NCBI RefSeq assembly: GCF_902729405.1
Contig: NZ_LR746496.1
Coordinates: forward strand, 2,604,001-2,668,000
Reading direction: 5' to 3'
Source: Acididesulfobacillus acetoxydans
GTDB taxonomy: Bacteria; Bacillota; Desulfitobacteriia; Desulfitobacteriales; Desulfitobacteriaceae
DNA length: 64,000 nt
In this document: positions 8,813 through 17,114 of the stretch, one piece after another
How positions within the stretch are numbered: the stretch's first letter is position 1
Layout of the letters: every line of letters begins with the position of its first letter
The notes under the pieces: model-generated
Database searches by the model: none
What the model saw: only the letters and a program-made list of their open reading frames with translations
What the model was told of the DNA's origin: nothing
Position numbers and translations under genes: made by a program

Positions 8813-8947
8813 ATGAAATGGGTTACCAGAGGGTATGGCTATATCAGCGCCAATGACCACGAAACGCTGGAGAAAGAGTTTTTGCCCTACGATGCCCTGT
8901 ATGCCTACTTTCGGCAGACCTTAGAACATAACGGGCCGACGACCTGA
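8813..8947 (+). CDS. Small hypothetical protein, 44 residues
   Basis: Translated as MKWVTRGYGYISANDHETLE followed by a Tyr- and Phe-rich C-terminal half. It has a good ribosome binding site (AAAGGAG, spacing about 9) and ends in TGA at 8945-8947. I do not recognise the family. The first six residues match the start of chromate-resistance ChrB-like proteins, but nothing after that does. It lies between the ABC ATPase gene and the COG4280-like gene on the same strand, so it may be the last cistron of the transporter operon. Real translation is plausible from the RBS only. Confidence 0.45.
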   Translation: MKWVTRGYGYISANDHETLEKEFLPYDALYAYFRQTLEHNGPTT

Positions 8948-9000
8948 GTCCGGCCGCACAAACAGAAAAGGATTGAGGGTATTCGTTGATTGTAACAGGA

Positions 9001-9046
9001 AGAACTTGGAGCGGACTCAGGTCCCAAGTTCTGAAGTCAGTTTTTA
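9001..9046 (+). terminator. Hairpin with T-run after the ABC transporter operon
   Basis: AGAACTTGG (9001-9009) pairs with CCAAGTTCT (9024-9032), and an inner GGAC/GTCC (9013-9016, 9021-9024) extends the stem. TTTTT follows at about 9041. The U-run is 8 nt from the stem, so it could be a weak terminator or a leader structure of the gene starting at 9111. Confidence 0.55.
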
Positions 9047-9110
9047 CTGAGTTTGGCTGAGTTCTCGGCTGATTCTACTCAATTTCTTACGGAAAGAAAG
9101 GAGAACCTTG

Positions 9111-9893
9111 ATGGTTTGGTCTGCTGTCCTACCGTCTTTCTTCGCTTCAACGGTAGAGTTCGTGGAAGCTTTGACAATCGTCTTGGTCATTGGGGTGACA
9201 ATTAACTGGAAAAGCAGTTTACTGGGAGCGGCCGCGGCCGCCCTCACTTTGGGGGTTCTGGTCCTCATTTTTGGCTCGGCCATCGTTTTCTTCATTCCGA
9301 TTGAGGTCTTGCGGCTGGTTGTCGGTATCATCTTGGTGCTTTTCGGCCTGCAGTGGCTTAAGAAGGCACTGCTGCGCTACAGCGGGCTCAAAGCGCTGCA
9401 CGACGAAGCCGCGATTTACGAGGAGCGCTTGAGTGAATTGAAAGCACGCGGCGAGATTGATGCCGGTAAATGCAACGGTTTCGGGTTCCTCACTTCTTTC
9501 AAAAGCGTACTGCTCGAAGGTCTGGAAGTCGCTTTTATCGTCATCACCTTCGGGGCCAGCGCCGGCACCCATAAGGTGGACGGGCTCTGGGCAGCGGCCT
9601 TCGGGGCTCTGCTGGCGTTTGTGGTTGTCGTTTTACTGGGGGTTGCGGTGCGCGGCCCGCTCACCAAAATCCCGGAGAATACCCTTAAGTATATTGTCGG
9701 TCTGATGCTGGTCACGTTCGGGACCTTCTGGGGCGGCGAAGGGCTGGGTATTGCCTGGCCGTTCGCGGACCTATTTCTGCTGGTGCTCTTGGCTGCCTAC
9801 TTTGTTGTCAGTCTGCTGATTCTGCGCTGGCTTAAACCGTACGGCAGGGCCCAGCAGAGGCTGAAACCCGGAGTGGGAGGGAACCGCTCATGA
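9111..9893 (+). CDS. COG4280-like integral membrane protein with duplicated ExxE motif
   Basis: A 260-residue polytopic membrane protein resembling COG4280 (uncharacterised). It consists of two related halves. Half one has STVEFVEALTIVLVIG (E16, E19), a helix, then LRLVVGIILVLFGLQWLKKAL. Half two has SVLLEGLEVAFIVITFG (E136, E139), a helix, then LKYIVGLMLVTFGTFW. The paired ExxE motifs in helices resemble the RExxE motifs of FTR1/EfeU iron permeases, so a metal-transport role is possible; that is inference. A hydrophilic link (about residues 90-125) joins the halves. ATG 9111 follows AAAGGAGAA; an in-frame TTG at 9108 is less likely. It overlaps the next gene by 4 nt. Confidence 0.82.
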   Translation: MVWSAVLPSFFASTVEFVEALTIVLVIGVTINWKSSLLGAAAAALTLGVLVLIFGSAIVFFIPIEVLRLVVGIILVLFGLQWLKKALLRYSGLKALHDEAAIYEERLSELKARGEIDAGKCNGFGFLTSFKSVLLEGLEVAFIVITFGASAGTHKVDGLWAAAFGALLAFVVVVLLGVAVRGPLTKIPENTLKYIVGLMLVTFGTFWGGEGLGIAWPFADLFLLVLLAAYFVVSLLILRWLKPYGRAQQRLKPGVGGNRS

Positions 9894-10102
9894 AAATGGC
9901 AGTTCGGATCTTAAAGGAAATCTTTGATTTCTTCTGCGGTGATTGGCGCGTCTTCTGGGGCATTGCGCTGACCGTCGTCGTGATCGAGGGGATTGAAGGT
10001 CTGCCGGCCTTGGCAGCGGTGAGGCCGTGGGCCGGCCTCATCTTTTTCGTCGGGGTTGCTTTAAGCTTGGTGAACTCTCTCCAACGGGAAACAAAGGAAT
10101 AG
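9890..10102 (+). CDS. Small membrane protein coupled to the COG4280-like gene
   Basis: A 70-residue protein with two hydrophobic segments (about residues 20-34 and 44-62). It starts at an ATGA overlap with the preceding gene, which implies translational coupling and a shared function. Sequence features are KEIFDFFCGDWRVFWGIALT and a polar tail QRETKE. I know no named family; it may be an accessory subunit of the 260-residue protein. Confidence 0.75.
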   Translation: MKMAVRILKEIFDFFCGDWRVFWGIALTVVVIEGIEGLPALAAVRPWAGLIFFVGVALSLVNSLQRETKE

Positions 10103-10116
10103 GCGGCGGCCCGAGA

Positions 10117-10152
10117 GAAGCCCTTTCGTTGGCGAAACGGAAGGGCTTCTTG
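10117..10152 (+). terminator. Hairpin after the small membrane protein gene
   Basis: GAAGCCCTTTCGTT pairs with AACGGAAGGGCTTC around a short loop; only TT follows the stem, so termination may be inefficient. Confidence 0.5.
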
Positions 10153-10192
10153 ACGCGTGTTGTGCGCTGCTTGGGACATTCGGATTGGGGAG

Positions 10193-10221
10193 TTGAGAGC
10201 TTTGCCTGTTTGTGATATGCT
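10193..10221 (+). promoter_or_regulatory. Sigma-A promoter candidate for the MOSC/suf genes
   Basis: TTGAGA (10193-10198), 17-nt spacer, TATGCT (10216-10221), about 37 bp upstream of the MOSC gene start, with a ribosome binding site AAAAGGAAGG between them. Confidence 0.5.
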
Positions 10222-10257
10222 CTTAACTAAGACATCCCTTCAAAAGGAAGGATACCT

Positions 10258-10683
10258 ATGGGAAAAGTAGTGTCTTTGCATATCAGTCCGCTGAGAGGAA
10301 CCGTGAAAAACGACGTCAGTGAGGTCAATATGGTGCCGGGGTGGGGTCTTGAGGGCGACGGACACGGCGGGGATTGGGATCGCCAGGTCAGCATTTTTCC
10401 GCTGGAAGCTTTGGTTAAAGTGCCGTCCGAGAAGCGGGAGGAAGTTCTCAGCGACGGCTATACGGAAAATGTGACGATCAGCGGGGTGCCCTTGAGTTTG
10501 TTAGGGCCGGGGGCTGTATTAAAACTTGGGGTGGCGGAAGTAGAGATCTGCCATGTCGGGAAAGACGAATGGAAGGAGCACGGGCGCCCTTACATTGTCA
10601 GCCGGGAGGGCCGGTTTGGACGAGTACTCAAAGGCGGCAAGGTTCGGGTGGGGGATGAGGCGGAACTACTCGGCCGTTTCTGA
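10258..10683 (+). CDS. MOSC domain-containing protein
   Basis: A 141-residue stand-alone MOSC domain, the fold of molybdenum cofactor sulfurase C-termini, thought to bind and hand over sulfur to metal-sulfur centres. Motifs are GLEGDGHGGDWDRQVSI (family GxxGDxH), ENVTISG and the conserved cysteine in VEICHVGK. It lies just upstream of the Fe-S assembly pair sufC/sufB (35-bp gap), consistent with a sulfur-transfer setting, although the exact molecular role of such small MOSC proteins is not established. AAAAGGAAGG precedes the ATG. Confidence 0.9.
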   Translation: MGKVVSLHISPLRGTVKNDVSEVNMVPGWGLEGDGHGGDWDRQVSIFPLEALVKVPSEKREEVLSDGYTENVTISGVPLSLLGPGAVLKLGVAEVEICHVGKDEWKEHGRPYIVSREGRFGRVLKGGKVRVGDEAELLGRF

Positions 10684-10718
10684 CGGAAAAGCTTTGCGAA
10701 TACAGGGGGGAATTATCG

Positions 10719-11468
10719 GTGCTGGAAATACAAGGGGTCTCCTTGACCATGGACGAAGGACAGACGGTCGAAATCTTAAGAAACATTAATTTGAGACTGG
10801 CTGAGAAGAAAATATACGTCATCACGGGGCCAAACGGAGGGGGGAAATCCTCGCTGGCCAAAGTGATCATGGGCGTCTATCCGCCGAGCGCAGGCAAGAT
10901 TTTTCTGGACGGGCAGGATATCACGACCAAGACGATTACGGAGAGGGCGCTTTTGGGCCTTGGCTATGCCTTTCAGAATCCGCCTCGCTTTAAGGGGCTT
11001 AAGGTCAAGGAATTGATTAAACTGGCTGCTTCCACCAATCCGGACAAGTTGAACATTGGCGACCTTCTGCACGATGTGGGGCTCTGTGCTCAGGATTATC
11101 TGGACCGGGATGCGGATGCCAGCCTCTCCGGTGGGGAAATGAAACGGATCGAGATCGCTACGGTCTTGGCGCGCAAACTTAGGGTGGCGGTTTTTGACGA
11201 GCCGGAAGCAGGGATCGATCTCTGGAGTTTTCAAAGATTGGCAGAGACTTTCAAATTTATCCACGAAAAGTATGAAACGACCATTCTCATCATTTCGCAC
11301 CAGGAGAGAATTCTCGATCTGGCGGATGAAATTATCCTTATAGCCAACGGCGAAATCAGTGAGCAATCGGACAAAGACAAAATTCTCAATAAGATTTTAA
11401 AGGACGAAGATTGCTGCAGCAGTCAGTGTGAGAAGGGGGTCATTCAGGATGCTGAGTTCGCTGGATAA
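10719..11468 (+). CDS. sufC: Fe-S cluster assembly ATPase, SufC family
   Basis: The ATPase partner of a SufB-type scaffold in cytoplasmic Fe-S assembly. The 249-residue protein has Walker A GPNGGGKSS (about residue 35), Q-loop AFQNPPRFKGLK typical of SufC, signature LSGGEMKR, VFDEPEAGIDLWSF and an H-loop IISHQERI. GTG start at 10719 follows ACAGGGGGG. It overlaps the sufB-like gene by 20 nt. The absence of sufD, sufS and sufU nearby gives the minimal two-gene form described as SMS/SmsCB in archaea and anaerobic Firmicutes. Confidence 0.93.
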   Translation: MLEIQGVSLTMDEGQTVEILRNINLRLAEKKIYVITGPNGGGKSSLAKVIMGVYPPSAGKIFLDGQDITTKTITERALLGLGYAFQNPPRFKGLKVKELIKLAASTNPDKLNIGDLLHDVGLCAQDYLDRDADASLSGGEMKRIEIATVLARKLRVAVFDEPEAGIDLWSFQRLAETFKFIHEKYETTILIISHQERILDLADEIILIANGEISEQSDKDKILNKILKDEDCCSSQCEKGVIQDAEFAG

Positions 11469-12369
11469 ACAAATGCTGGAAAGGGTCGCCGATTTGCATG
11501 AGATTCCGCAGGGTGCTTACAATATCCGCAAGAACGGGGTAGGGGTTCAGAGAAACACGACGGCTAACATCGACATCATGACGAAGAAGGACAAGCCCGG
11601 GATTGACGTGATCGTCAAGCCGTATACGAAGGGTGAAAGCGTCCACATACCCGTCATCGTCACGGAAGAGAATATCACGGATCTGGTTTACAACACGTTC
11701 GAGATCGGAGCTTACTCTGATGTGCTGGTTGTCGCCGGCTGCGGCATCCACAATTGCGGAGATCAGAAGTCCCAACATGACGGTATTCATACTTTCTTTG
11801 TGCGCAAGGGTGCCAAACTCAAATACGTGGAAAAACATTATGGTGAAGGTGACGGCCGGGGGGCCAGGGTCCTCAATCCGAAGACAATCATTGAAGCGGA
11901 AGAGGGGGCGGTTGTCGAACTGGAGATGGTTCAGATCAAGGGCATCGACAACACGCTGAGGGACACTGAGGTCAGATTGGGGGACAAAGCCAAGCTGGTG
12001 GTGACAGAACGTCTCCTGACCTACTTGGGCCAGGAAGCGCAGTCTAAAATAACCGTTGAACTTAACGGGGTGGATTCGTCGGCCCAGATCATTTCCCGCT
12101 CCGTCGCGCAGGATGAATCCAGGCAAGACTTCTATTTCGATTTGATAGGACGCAACCGGTCCAGGGGCCATATTCAGTGCGACGCTATTATTATGCATGC
12201 GGCTCGGGTTCTTTCCACGCCCAGGGTCTCCGCCTATCATTCGGAGGCGCAGCTCATTCATGAAGCGGCCATCGGCCGCATCGAGTCAGAGCAATTGGTG
12301 AAACTCATGTCTTTGGGCCTTTCGGAAAAAGAAGCGGAAGAGACGATCCTAAAGGGATTTTTGGCTTAG
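11449..12369 (+). CDS. sufB: SufB/SufD-family Fe-S scaffold protein (single-subunit form)
   Basis: The scaffold partner of SufC: a 306-residue right-handed beta-helix protein, shorter than the roughly 460-residue SufB of complete Suf operons. It matches the archaeal/clostridial minimal type. Motifs include GCGIHNCGDQKSQHDGIHTF (a Cys/His-rich region), KHYGEGDGRGARVLNP and the C-terminal SufBD core SAYHSEAQLIHEAAIGRIES followed by LMSLGLSEKEAEETILKGFL. The frame is open from a GTG at 11428, but AAGGGGGTC directly upstream of ATG 11449 favours the latter. Start overlap with sufC implies coupled translation and a fixed stoichiometry. Confidence 0.92.
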   Translation: MLSSLDKQMLERVADLHEIPQGAYNIRKNGVGVQRNTTANIDIMTKKDKPGIDVIVKPYTKGESVHIPVIVTEENITDLVYNTFEIGAYSDVLVVAGCGIHNCGDQKSQHDGIHTFFVRKGAKLKYVEKHYGEGDGRGARVLNPKTIIEAEEGAVVELEMVQIKGIDNTLRDTEVRLGDKAKLVVTERLLTYLGQEAQSKITVELNGVDSSAQIISRSVAQDESRQDFYFDLIGRNRSRGHIQCDAIIMHAARVLSTPRVSAYHSEAQLIHEAAIGRIESEQLVKLMSLGLSEKEAEETILKGFLA

Positions 12370-12440
12370 TGTTTGGGAATATGCTCTCATCTCCGGAAAC
12401 GGATTCCTAGGTTTTCTCGCGCATTGCCTATAAACAGTCA

Positions 12441-12480
12441 GCCCCGCGGAGTGGATTCTCTGCGGGGCCGTTGTTGCTTG
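12441..12480 (+). terminator. Terminator after sufCB
   Basis: GCCCCGCGGAG / CTCTGCGGGGC hairpin (12441-12451, 12458-12468, one G-T pair) followed by T-rich CGTTGTTGCTTG. GC-rich stem with an imperfect T-run. Confidence 0.65.
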
Positions 12481-12507
12481 AGCGAAAAAGGGGGCGGCGC
12501 GGACGGA

Positions 12508-12597
12508 GGATATACAGGCGAAAGGTATTCGGGCGAAAGGTATTCGGATGGCGGATATACGGAGAGCGGATATTCGAACGGCGGATTGCGGGAATAT
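12508..12597. repeat. Degenerate 15-bp tandem repeat
   Basis: Five consecutive 15-mers starting at 12508 of the type GGATATACAGGCGAA, AGGTATTCGGGCGAA, AGGTATTCGGATGGC, GGATATACGGAGAGC, GGATATTCGAACGGC, then a decayed sixth. It lies in the gene-free gap 12370-12837. Frames across it encode 5-residue repeats (GYTES type) but run through the sufCB terminator, so I do not call a gene. Confidence 0.8.
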
Positions 12598-12763
12598 TTA
12601 TCTGCCGATCGGCAGAACATAAGCTGGAAGGAGCAGGGAAACGAGAAAGAGTTGAGGGGGGAAGGAAAGGAGAGGGAACAGGGAAGGAACAGATGGACAA
12701 AGAGAGAACACGGAAACAGGGGATGAAGCGGTGAACAAGGAAAGAAGTGAAACCAGGGAAAGA

Positions 12764-12815
12764 TTGAACCAGGAACAAGGAATCAGGAACCAGGAATCAG
12801 GAACAAGGAAAGAAG
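12764..12815. repeat. Purine-rich 7-bp repeat tract
   Basis: Alternating GGAACCA, GGAATCA and GGAACAA heptamers between the 15-bp array and the germination gene. Low-complexity; probably slippage-derived. The tract ends just before the ribosome binding site AGGAGG (12821-12826) of the next gene. Confidence 0.7.
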
Positions 12816-12837
12816 AAGGAAGGAGGAACCGAAGAGA

Positions 12838-14367
12838 GTGGGAATGACAGAACCGTACAGTCAGCCCCTCCCGCCGATCTCCGCTAAGCTTGATGATAAT
12901 GTCAAATACCTGAACGAGCTGCTGGGAGTCGGGCAGGGACCGGGACACAGTTGGGATATCATGGCGAAGCCTTTCGCTTTTTCCAATCTTAACATGATGT
13001 CGTATGTTCTCAACGGCTACTTTTTGACCATGAACATGGTGCTCATCCTCAACGACGTGGAGAAGTGCATTCAAACCTTCGTCAGCCAACATCAGACGTA
13101 TACGCTGCAGGACTTAATGAACTATTTGAACACCAATGTGACCTTTGTCCAGGTACAGCCGGTGACGAAGATGGAGGATGTGGTGCGCTTTATTCTCTCC
13201 GGTCCGATGGTTACGTTTGTCGACGGATATGACGCGGCCTTGCTCATCGACACCCGTATTTACCCGATGCGCAGTATCCAGGAACCGGAGATTGAGCGGG
13301 TAGTGCGGGGGCCGAGAGACGGATTTACGGAAACGATGCTCATGAATACCGCCTTGATCCGGCGCCGCCTCAGGGAGCCGAGCTTGCGGGCGGAATTGAT
13401 GCAGATCGGCTTGCGCTCGAAGACGGATGTCAGTTTGATGTATTTGGAGGATGTGGCCAATCCGGAAACGGTCAACATGATTCGCGAGCGCTTAAAGTCC
13501 ATTCAAGCGGACACGATTGCTATGGCTGAGCAAAGCGTGGTCGAGCTGATTGGCAAGGTGAAGTGGAATCCGTATCCGATCGTGCGCTATACGGAGAGAC
13601 CCGATGTCGCCACCACCGCTCTGGTGGAGGGGCATGTGGTGATCGTCGTGGACACCAGCCCGGAAGTCATCATCGCGCCGATCACCTTCTTTCAGCTGCT
13701 CCAGCATCCGGAAGAATATCATCAATATCCGATGGTTGGGACCTACAGGCGCTGGACCATGCTGCTTGCTACCCTGATTACGATTATTTTGCCGGGATTG
13801 TTCCTTCTGGCCAACTTTCACCCTGATCTTGTGCCTAAACAACTGGCGTTTTTCAAGGCGAAGAAAAATGATCCCCTGCCCCTCTGGGCGGAATTAATTA
13901 TTGCCGAAGTGGCCATCGATATTCTCAGGGTGGCTGTCATGACTTCACCGGTGACTCTGGCCTCGATGGTGAGTATCATGGCGGCCGTCATCTTCGGCCA
14001 GTTTGTGGCCCAAATACATTTGTTACAGCCTGAAGTTCTGGTCTACATGGCCCTGGTCATGGTGGCTCAATTCTCCCTCACCTCCTATGATCTGGCCTCA
14101 GCCAATCTGATGTCCCGCCTCTTTATCCTTCTGTGCACTCAACTGGGGTTTGCGTTCCACCTGCGTGCTCTGGGCTTTGGGGTCGCGCTGGCCGCCTTGC
14201 TGGTGTTCTTGATTACCCGTAAGTCTTTCGGAGTTCCTTATTTTTGGCCCTTGTTTCCTTTCAAGTGGAAAAACGGCCTGGACAATGTCGTGCTGCGCAA
14301 ACCGTTCGCGGACATTCGCGGCCGTCCCGGAGTTCTGCGCCCGAAAATGGGAAGGCGAAACGGTTAG
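12838..14367 (+). CDS. Spore germination protein, GerA/SpoVAF family
   Basis: A 509-residue protein of the GerA family, whose members sit in the spore inner membrane and take part in germinant sensing or ion/DPA release. A soluble N-terminal half includes LDDNVKYLNELLGVG, RGPRDGFTETMLMNTALIRRR and VRYTERPD; the latter two are hallmarks of GerAA/SpoVAF. Four to six membrane segments follow from about residue 300. The N-terminus LDxNVKYLNELLGVG resembles SpoVAF more than GerAA. GTG 12838 lies 11 nt after AGGAGG; ATG 12844 is an alternative. No gerB or gerC partner is adjacent, so it may be an orphan SpoVAF-type protein. Confidence 0.9.
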   Translation: MGMTEPYSQPLPPISAKLDDNVKYLNELLGVGQGPGHSWDIMAKPFAFSNLNMMSYVLNGYFLTMNMVLILNDVEKCIQTFVSQHQTYTLQDLMNYLNTNVTFVQVQPVTKMEDVVRFILSGPMVTFVDGYDAALLIDTRIYPMRSIQEPEIERVVRGPRDGFTETMLMNTALIRRRLREPSLRAELMQIGLRSKTDVSLMYLEDVANPETVNMIRERLKSIQADTIAMAEQSVVELIGKVKWNPYPIVRYTERPDVATTALVEGHVVIVVDTSPEVIIAPITFFQLLQHPEEYHQYPMVGTYRRWTMLLATLITIILPGLFLLANFHPDLVPKQLAFFKAKKNDPLPLWAELIIAEVAIDILRVAVMTSPVTLASMVSIMAAVIFGQFVAQIHLLQPEVLVYMALVMVAQFSLTSYDLASANLMSRLFILLCTQLGFAFHLRALGFGVALAALLVFLITRKSFGVPYFWPLFPFKWKNGLDNVVLRKPFADIRGRPGVLRPKMGRRNG

Positions 14368-14383
14368 TTTTGTCATTCCGGCT

Positions 14384-14430
14384 GCCCCCAAAACCGATCG
14401 TCCGAATCGGCCGCGGGGGTCTTTTTTTTT
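14384..14430 (+). terminator. Terminator after the germination gene
   Basis: An inner hairpin CCGAT/ATCGG (14394-14398, 14406-14410) and an outer CCCCC/GGGGG pairing, followed by C and nine Ts (14422-14430). The T-run is among the best in the window. Confidence 0.75.
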
Positions 14431-14645
14431 GGCTGAAAAGGGTCTACACTATTTAGTGTTCGAACAACCGCCGTTCGCTCACCCTTGCCGCTAACCCTCG
14501 TCAAATAACCAATCATAGCTTTAACCGCTTATAGGGGGTTAGGTCCGCTTAAAGGCGGCGATTGGTGGACAGTATCCCGCCTTGGGTCCCGGTGTCTTCT
14601 GAAGATAAATCGGCTAAGATGAATCGACTAGAAGGGGGAGTCTCG

Positions 14646-15851
14646 TTGTCTCACTGGCTTAATAAGAATCTGGCTTTGCTCTTTGCTGCGCGGGTGATCC
14701 GCAGTATTACCCAGGCTTTTCTCGTGATCGTCGTGCCCATCTATCTGGCGAGGCTGGGGTTCAGTGCGGTGCAGATAGGAACTTTGTTCATGGGCACGAC
14801 GATAGGCGGCGCCTTGCTTATACTGGCAGTCGGTATAGGGGCGGACCGTTGGGGACGCAAGCGCGCCATCATTGTTTTGGCCGTTCTGCAGGCCCTGGGA
14901 GCAGCGGGCTTTGTTCTCAGCGCCAACCTGGCCGTGCTTACCCTTTCCAGCGCGGCCGGCACGATTGGCCGGGGAGGCGGCGCCGGCAGCGGGGGGGCCT
15001 TTGGGCCTTTTTACCCGGCGGAACAACCGCTCCTGAGTGAGCACGCCGAGAGCAAGTACCGCAATGAGGTGTTTGGTTTTCTTTCTTTTCTCGGCGTTTT
15101 GGGAGGAGCGGTCGGCTCACTCCTGGCAGCTGTCCCTCAGCTTTGGCCGGGCGGGCCGTTTGGTTGGCGGACGGGTTACCTTTTTCTTTTTGCCCTGACA
15201 GTCTTTAGCTCGCTCTTGCTCATTGCGGTGGTATTGCCGGTTTCTGAGCGTAAACGCACCGTGAAGAGGCAGCCCTTTCAGCTTTCTTGGCGCCTTCTGG
15301 CTAAGTTCTCGGTTACCAATGTTTTCAACGGTCTCGGCATCGGTTTCTTGGGACCCCTGCTGACTTATTGGTTCTACGCGCGTTTCGGGGCGGGACCCGC
15401 CGCCGTCGGGGTTCTTTTTACTATTGTTAACTTGTTGACAGCCCTTCCGTATCTTATTTCCGCCTACTTGGGAAATCGTTTCGGCGTTGTGCGCACCGTG
15501 GCAGTCACTCGGGCGATCGCGGTGACCCTAACCGGGGTCATGGCTTTTTCACAGACCTATTTTATGGCGGGGACTCTGTTTGCTTTGCGCATGGTGTTCA
15601 ATTCCCTGGGAAATCCCCTGCGCCAGTCTATGGTTATGGGTATGAGCGATGAGGGGGAACGTTCTACCATGGCCGCTTTCAGCAATTTGCCGATGCAAGT
15701 CTCCTCGGCGCTGACGCCGCCTCTCGGCGGCTTCCTGATGGATGAAGGTATGTTGGGCCTGCCCCTGCTTCTCGCAGCCGGGTTCCAAGGGATAAACACG
15801 GTTCTCTATTGGCGCTTTTTCCGGGGAGTCAGAAACAAGGATCTGCATTGA
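14646..15851 (+). CDS. Major facilitator superfamily transporter
   Basis: A 401-residue, 12-helix transporter. The cytoplasmic loop 2-3 motif is GADRWGRKRA; a Gly-rich segment GRGGGAGSGGAFGPFYPAEQ follows helix 4. Substrate unknown; drug or sugar-phosphate type efflux is possible. The frame is open from a TTG at 14562, but the TTG at 14646 has GAAGGGGGAG ideally placed and begins right before the first helix, so I choose it. It is a paralogue of the transporter at 40798: both share the unusual G-x-G-x-GP-F-x-PAEQ element. Confidence 0.85.
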   Translation: MSHWLNKNLALLFAARVIRSITQAFLVIVVPIYLARLGFSAVQIGTLFMGTTIGGALLILAVGIGADRWGRKRAIIVLAVLQALGAAGFVLSANLAVLTLSSAAGTIGRGGGAGSGGAFGPFYPAEQPLLSEHAESKYRNEVFGFLSFLGVLGGAVGSLLAAVPQLWPGGPFGWRTGYLFLFALTVFSSLLLIAVVLPVSERKRTVKRQPFQLSWRLLAKFSVTNVFNGLGIGFLGPLLTYWFYARFGAGPAAVGVLFTIVNLLTALPYLISAYLGNRFGVVRTVAVTRAIAVTLTGVMAFSQTYFMAGTLFALRMVFNSLGNPLRQSMVMGMSDEGERSTMAAFSNLPMQVSSALTPPLGGFLMDEGMLGLPLLLAAGFQGINTVLYWRFFRGVRNKDLH

Positions 15852-15965
15852 GCTTAGTGTAAAGGAATCAGGATCTTCACTGAGCTTTATGTTACGGATA
15901 AAAATGCGCTTTCTGAACCACACTAAGGTCTGTTAAGTCAAAAATCACAGGGGGGGAATTTCAGT

Positions 15966-16178
15966 ATGACGGTTCAACAGGACTTGCAGAAAGCGGTAGC
16001 CAGCGCTCAGTCGTCCCTCGGGACTTACTCTGTGTTCGCCGAATCGACCCAGGATCAGTCGGCCAAACAGATGTTCAAAGACATGTCTAAGGACATGCAG
16101 CGCCACATAGATGTACTCAACAACCGTCTTAAGTACATCAGTGACAACAATGACATGAACCAGCCGCTGAACCAGTAG
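15966..16178 (+). CDS. DUF1657 domain protein
   Basis: A 70-residue helical protein: MTVQQDLQKAVASAQSSLGT, then SxDQSAKQMFKDMSKDMQ-type sequence. This matches DUF1657, small proteins of spore-forming Firmicutes often encoded with spoVA-like and DUF421 genes, function unknown. Ribosome binding site GGGGGGAA lies before the ATG. The presence of a GerA/SpoVAF homologue 1.6 kb upstream fits a sporulation or germination role. Confidence 0.85.
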   Translation: MTVQQDLQKAVASAQSSLGTYSVFAESTQDQSAKQMFKDMSKDMQRHIDVLNNRLKYISDNNDMNQPLNQ

Positions 16179-16239
16179 GAACACAGTTGGGGACAGCGGC
16201 GCGGTTCGGGCCTGCTGTCCCAGTCCGGAATAGAGCCGG

Positions 16240-16270
16240 AGACTCTTGGCCGGGGGCCGGGAGTCTTTTT
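16240..16270 (+). terminator. Terminator after the DUF1657 gene
   Basis: AGACTC (16240-16245) pairs with GAGTCT (16261-16266), with an inner GGCC/GGCC pairing, then TTTT. Confidence 0.75.
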
Positions 16271-16407
16271 GCCGTTATTTCACTATGCCATTAAGGCAAA
16301 CGCTCCGGAATTGAATTGCACTTGACGGCATGCTATACTTAGAAAGAAAGTTATGGAAGAAGTTCTGACGATGGCTTCGACCTTGCGGACGGAGAAGATT
16401 GACGAGT

Positions 16408-17004
16408 ATGGCGTTTTTTCCCTATGGCTTGATAGAAACGGACCACCTCAGAGAGAGGGACGAGAAGCTTGGTGCGGTGATTAAACGGATTGGCCCGATT
16501 CGGAGGGACATTGTCCCGGATCCCTTTGAAGCGTTGATTTTGAGCGTGGTCAATCAGCAAATTTCTAAGCAGGCTGCTCAAACTGTTTGGAACCGGTTGT
16601 GCACTCTGCTTGGGCAGGTGACAGCGGAACGGTTGGCCGGGGTCGCCCCGGCGCAGCTTCGTGCCTGTGGCCTATCCGACAGAAAGGTCGGCTATTTGAA
16701 AGGGATCGCGGAGGCTGCCCTGGGCAGAATTGATTTTGCCGGGTTGTCCAATCTCCCTGACCGGGAGATTATAGACACCTTGTCTGCCTTACCGGGAGTG
16801 GGGGTTTGGACAGCCGAAATGTTCCTTATTTTTTCGCTCTGCCGCCCCGATGTAGTGAGTTACGGAGACTTGGCCCTCCGGAGGGGCATGATGAAGTTAT
16901 ACGGGCTGACGGACCTTCCCCGGGAGAAGTTCCAAATCTACAGAGGGAACTATTCACCTTATGGTTCGGTGGCATCATTGTATCTCTGGGCCTTTTCCGC
17001 GTGA
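16408..17004 (+). CDS. DNA-3-methyladenine glycosylase II-type base-excision enzyme
   Basis: Removes alkylated bases from DNA. A 198-residue HhH-GPD protein of the AlkA/MAG type without the N-terminal AlkA domain. Features are PFEALILSVVNQQISKQAA (conserved QQ-S entry), the helix-hairpin-helix LPGVGVWTAEMFLIF and the catalytic aspartate in VVSYGDLALRRG. YRGNYSPYGSVASLYLWAF is the expected C-terminal helix. The frame opens at TTG 16399, but ATG 16408 with GGAGAAG upstream is preferred. Specificity for 3-methyladenine over other lesions is assumed from family. Confidence 0.9.
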   Translation: MAFFPYGLIETDHLRERDEKLGAVIKRIGPIRRDIVPDPFEALILSVVNQQISKQAAQTVWNRLCTLLGQVTAERLAGVAPAQLRACGLSDRKVGYLKGIAEAALGRIDFAGLSNLPDREIIDTLSALPGVGVWTAEMFLIFSLCRPDVVSYGDLALRRGMMKLYGLTDLPREKFQIYRGNYSPYGSVASLYLWAFSA

Positions 17005-17114
17005 CCGGTTGTGACCGGTATTATGGAAGTATTGGCCCGCGGTGTTATAGATATGGAAGGTATGGGGTATCAGTGAGGTCCCAATTGTGAGATAGAAGAA
17101 CCATAATTGCGAGC

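Noticed and set aside
8813-8947. A truncated ChrB-like chromate-resistance gene
   Set aside because: Only the first six residues MKWVTR agree; the rest differs, so I kept it as a hypothetical small protein.
12373-12726. A 117-codon plus-strand frame with GYTES-type peptide repeats
   Set aside because: It runs through the sufCB terminator and the 15-bp DNA repeat array; the peptide repeats are a by-product of a repeat whose unit is a multiple of three. No RBS and no conserved sequence.
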